8,386 nt of DNA from Bacteroidota bacterium. Lineage in GTDB: Bacteria > Bacteroidota > Ignavibacteria > Ignavibacteriales > Melioribacteraceae. Of this stretch, positions 6,206 through 8,386 are shown in pieces. Position 1 is the stretch's first letter. Each line of letters opens with the position of its first letter. The notes under the pieces were generated by a model, which saw only the letters and a list, made by a program, of their open reading frames with translations, was not told the DNA's origin and did no database searches. The stretch spans positions 1 to 8,386 of the forward strand of contig JAKAHQ010000054.1 in assembly GCA_021814855.1 (NCBI GenBank), read 5' to 3'. The translations under genes and the position numbers were made by a program.

Positions 6206-7060
6206 TTGAAAATCACCAAGCAGTTTACCAATCGCGAAAGCCAATCTTTGGATAAATACCTGCAGGAAATAGGAAAGGTAGACTTACTAACTCCCGACGA
6301 AGAAATTGAATTAGCAATTAGAATAAAAAAGAACGACCAAGTTGCTCTCGAAAAACTTGTGAAGGCAAATCTTAGATTTGTTGTTTCCGTTGCAAAGCAA
6401 TACCAGAACCAGGGTTTGTCTTTAGGCGATTTAATTAACGAGGGGAATCTCGGTTTGATAAAAGCCGCGAGAAGATTCGATGAAACTCGCGGATTTAAAT
6501 TTATTTCTTACGCCGTATGGTGGATCCGCCAGTCGATTCTGCAGGCGCTTGCCGAGCAATCGCGAATTGTTCGTCTGCCGTTGAATAGGGTAGGCGCATT
6601 AAACAAGATTGGAAAGGCATACAGCAACCTGGAACAGGAATTCGAGCGCGAACCGAACGCGCATGAGCTTGCACAGGAACTGGATATGGACATCAACGAG
6701 GTGTCGGACACATTAAAGATTTCGGGCCGGCATGTTTCTATGGACGCGCCGTTTACTACCGGCGAAGAAAACAGGCTGCTGGATATACTTGAAAACGACG
6801 AACAGCCCTCGCCGGATTATACATTGATGTCGGAATCATTAAGAAGCGAAATTGAAAGAGCTTTATCCACACTTTCCGAAAGAGAAGCCGAGGTAATAAA
6901 GTTATATTTCGGACTTAACAAAGAACACTCGCTAACGCTGGAAGAAATAGGCGAAAAATTTAATCTTACCCGCGAGCGTGTTCGGCAAATTAAAGAAAAA
7001 GCAATCAGAAGACTGCGTCACGCATCCCGCAGTAAAAATTTAAGAGCATATTTGGGCTAA
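6206..7060 (+). CDS. rpoD: Primary RNA polymerase sigma factor (sigma-70/RpoD type, no region 1.1)
   Basis: The housekeeping sigma factor that directs RNA polymerase to -10/-35 promoters. The 284 residues contain region 1.2 (about 12-45, [10 protein letters not shown]...EEIELA), region 2 (47-117, with [38 protein letters not shown] and the -10-recognising [13 protein letters not shown]), region 3 (about 120-200, beginning IVRLPLN) and region 4 (about 210-275, with the helix-turn-helix [29 protein letters not shown]). Region 1.1 is absent, as in Bacteroidota/Chlorobi primary sigmas of about 285-290 residues; E. coli RpoD has 613. The conserved region 2.4 and the YLG end favour the primary factor over an alternative sigma. 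It starts at TTG with a strong Shine-Dalgarno sequence. It lies directly behind BMC vertex genes and 12 bases before an NlpC/P60 gene. Confidence 0.95.
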   Translation: MKITKQFTNRESQSLDKYLQEIGKVDLLTPDEEIELAIRIKKNDQVALEKLVKANLRFVVSVAKQYQNQGLSLGDLINEGNLGLIKAARRFDETRGFKFISYAVWWIRQSILQALAEQSRIVRLPLNRVGALNKIGKAYSNLEQEFEREPNAHELAQELDMDINEVSDTLKISGRHVSMDAPFTTGEENRLLDILENDEQPSPDYTLMSESLRSEIERALSTLSEREAEVIKLYFGLNKEHSLTLEEIGEKFNLTRERVRQIKEKAIRRLRHASRSKNLRAYLG

Positions 7061-7072
7061 TCAAAATTACAG

Positions 7073-7774
7073 ATGAGAATACTAAAAAAATTATTACACG
7101 TTTTCCTTGGAATAGCATTCTTACTGCTAACTTCCGGTTGCAGCGCTTCATCAAGCTCGCGGCGATATAACAAATCAACCGAGGTAAAAGAACAATCTCC
7201 GCGCTTAAGATATTCGCAAAGCGATACTTCGCAGACTGCAAAGGCCAGGGACGAGGAGATCCAGACTTACAGCGATGTGCCGGATACTTCCGATGAATTT
7301 GACGAGCCCCCGGTTGAAGAAAAGCCGATAGATAAAACCGCTTTCGTAAAAAAAATTGAAAAGCTTGAAAGTTTTAATGTTGCTTTAACTCCGCGGGAAA
7401 AAGTCTTGCTTGAAGTAATTAAATATCTTGATACGCCTTACAAGTACGGCGGTAGTTCAGGCAAAGGCATAGATTGCTCGGCTTTCACTCTTCAAGTATA
7501 TAAAAATTCTCTCGATTTGGATTTGCCCCGTTCTGCGCGCGAACAATACCAGTCGGGCGAAAAGGTAACAAAGGACGATTTGAAATTCGGCGACCTTGTT
7601 TTCTTCAATACACGCAGAAGATCGCGGCCCGGGCACGTTGGCATTTACCTCGGCGAAAACCAATTTGTTCACGCGAGCAGAAAACTTGGCGTTACGGTTT
7701 CTTCGCTGGATGAAGATTACTACAAAAAAAGGTACATGGGTGCGCGAAGGGAGGAAAATATTGCAAGCGAATAA
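7073..7774 (+). CDS. NlpC/P60-family cell-wall hydrolase lipoprotein
   Basis: A 233-residue predicted lipoprotein. The N-terminus has a basic start (RILKK), a hydrophobic core and a lipobox LTSGC, giving Cys23 as the lipidated residue after cleavage. A Ser-rich, then acidic and proline-containing linker runs to about residue 95, likely spanning to the peptidoglycan. The C-terminal domain (about 105-228) is NlpC/P60: YLDTPYKYGGSSGKGIDCSAF with catalytic Cys135, FGDLVFFNTRRRSRPGHVGIYLG with His188, and FVHAS with His200 as the third polar residue. Members cut bonds in the peptide stems of peptidoglycan, most often the D-Glu-diaminopimelate link. All catalytic residues are intact. It follows the sigma-factor gene by 12 bases without a clear Shine-Dalgarno sequence, and is the last gene of the packed run. 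Confidence 0.93.
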   Translation: MRILKKLLHVFLGIAFLLLTSGCSASSSSRRYNKSTEVKEQSPRLRYSQSDTSQTAKARDEEIQTYSDVPDTSDEFDEPPVEEKPIDKTAFVKKIEKLESFNVALTPREKVLLEVIKYLDTPYKYGGSSGKGIDCSAFTLQVYKNSLDLDLPRSAREQYQSGEKVTKDDLKFGDLVFFNTRRRSRPGHVGIYLGENQFVHASRKLGVTVSSLDEDYYKKRYMGARREENIASE

Positions 7775-7957
7775 TTTCGCGCATTCACTGGCATAACTGT
7801 TTTAATCAATTTTAAAACTTCTATTTTGTCTTAAACAAACAGCAAAACCCCGCAAAATTAAATATTTAATCTTACTTACCTTCTTCAATCCAAAATTGAA
7901 ATTAAATCTCCTTTGCCTTAACTTTTCACCGCTAATAAAATTATGGAGATACTCTCA
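7775..7957 (+). promoter_or_regulatory. AT-rich intergenic region upstream of fumC with inverted repeats
   Basis: This 183-base stretch has no open frame worth calling. It holds a perfect 14-base palindrome at 7857-7870 (ATTAAATATTTAAT) and a TTCAAT/ATTGAA inverted repeat with a five-base centre (7884-7889 and 7895-7900). Either could be an operator. The fumC promoter must lie here if fumC has its own, but I found no -35/-10 pair with acceptable spacing. GGAG at 7945-7948 is the fumC Shine-Dalgarno sequence, nine bases before the ATG at 7958. Confidence 0.4.
7799..7818 (+). terminator. Weak hairpin after the NlpC/P60 gene
   Basis: GTTTTAA at 7799-7805 pairs with TTAAAAC at 7812-7818 around a six-base loop, followed by a T-rich but interrupted stretch. 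It is placed correctly to end the upstream run, 25 bases after the stop, but the stem is almost all A-T, so it may not work as a terminator. Confidence 0.25.
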
Positions 7958-8386
7958 ATGGAATACAGAATTGAAACCGATACTATGGGAGAAATGAAAG
8001 TCCCTACGGATAAGTATTACGGCGCGCAGACTGCAAGATCATTGATGAATTTCAAGATCGGGGGAGAAAGATTTCCCGCCGAATTGATAAGAGCTTTGGC
8101 AATTGTTAAAAAAGCTGCCGCGTTAACAAACACGGAACTCGGAATTCTTGCCAAAGAAAAATGCGACTTGATAATAAAAGCGTCAGATGAGGTGATCGAA
8201 GGAAAATTAAACGACCACTTTCCGCTTGTTGTTTGGCAGACCGGCAGCGGCACGCAGACAAACATGAATGTTAACGAGGTAATTTCCAACCGCGCTATCG
8301 AAATTGCAGGCGGAACAATGGGAAGCAAAAAACCGATTCACCCGAACGACGACGTTAACAAAGCTCAATCTACAAACGACGCGTTT
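7958..8386 (+). CDS. fumC: Class II fumarate hydratase (3' end outside window)
   Basis: Catalyses fumarate/malate interconversion in the citric acid cycle, as an oxygen-stable, iron-independent tetramer. The first 143 codons are present; a full protein is about 465 residues, so roughly two thirds is missing beyond the right edge. Family landmarks: [21 protein letters not shown] at the start, [21 protein letters not shown] (residues 93-113) and [16 protein letters not shown] (128-143). GSGTQ and HPNDDVNK...STND favour fumarase over aspartate ammonia-lyase, which typically has GAGTSTNMN. ATG 7958 is chosen because GGAG lies nine bases upstream. An in-frame ATG at 7943 would add five residues but has no ribosome binding site. 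The signature GSSxMPxKxN loop lies outside the window, so activity cannot be judged in full. Confidence 0.94.
   Translation, partial: MEYRIETDTMGEMKVPTDKYYGAQTARSLMNFKIGGERFPAELIRALAIVKKAAALTNTELGILAKEKCDLIIKASDEVIEGKLNDHFPLVVWQTGSGTQTNMNVNEVISNRAIEIAGGTMGSKKPIHPNDDVNKAQSTNDAF

Noticed and set aside
7943..7957. In-frame upstream ATG as the fumC start
   Set aside because: It has no Shine-Dalgarno sequence, whereas ATG 7958 has GGAG nine bases upstream and fits family N-termini.
8017..8328. Reverse-strand open frame of 103 codons opposite fumC
   Set aside because: Shadow of the fumC coding frame, which has strong conserved motifs throughout.
1..8386. tRNA, rRNA, CRISPR array, insertion sequence or prophage content
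   Set aside because: No cloverleaf-like segments, repeat-spacer pattern, transposase or phage gene was seen; the genes are tightly packed and collinear.

Overview
The window is AT-rich, and every convincing gene lies on the + strand. It reads as chromosomal DNA from the Bacteroidota/Chlorobi/Ignavibacteria side of the bacterial tree. Three things suggest this: the short primary sigma factor lacks region 1.1 and opens with the KITK...NRES...[10 protein letters not shown] block typical of that group, L17 carries a long Lys/Ala/Pro tail, and bacterial microcompartment (BMC) vertex genes are present. Good Shine-Dalgarno sequences precede several genes, which fits Ignavibacteria or Chlorobi better than Bacteroidia. 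This placement is an inference from protein signatures, not a database result.

Region 1 (1-1340) is the end of the ribosomal-protein/alpha operon: the C-terminal two thirds of rpoA, then rplQ, closed by a clear intrinsic terminator. Region 2 (1341-1922) holds the ribosome-assembly GTPase gene engB/ysxC, whose start codon sits only 6 bases past the terminator T-run. Region 3 (2014-7774) is a tightly packed same-strand run that looks like one transcription unit. It holds a membrane-anchored double-GAF protein with a degenerate GGDEF domain, phosphopentomutase (deoB), a previously unlisted 55-residue small ORF overlapping a PIN-domain gene (toxin-antitoxin-like layout), two adjacent EutN/CcmL-type BMC vertex proteins, the primary sigma factor (sigA/rpoD type) and an NlpC/P60 cell-wall hydrolase lipoprotein. 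Region 4 (7775-8386) is a 183-bp AT-rich intergenic stretch with small inverted repeats, followed by the first 143 codons of a class II fumarase (fumC).

Most genes are housekeeping. The unusual part is the core of region 3. Two divergent BMC pentamer genes with no BMC hexamer gene beside them are sandwiched between deoB (which feeds deoxyribose/ribose phosphate metabolism) and the housekeeping sigma factor, with a PIN-domain gene in between. Gene overlaps, a one-base stop/start overlap and Shine-Dalgarno sequences embedded in upstream stop codons suggest translational coupling through this run. No RNA genes, CRISPR arrays, insertion sequences or phage genes were seen.
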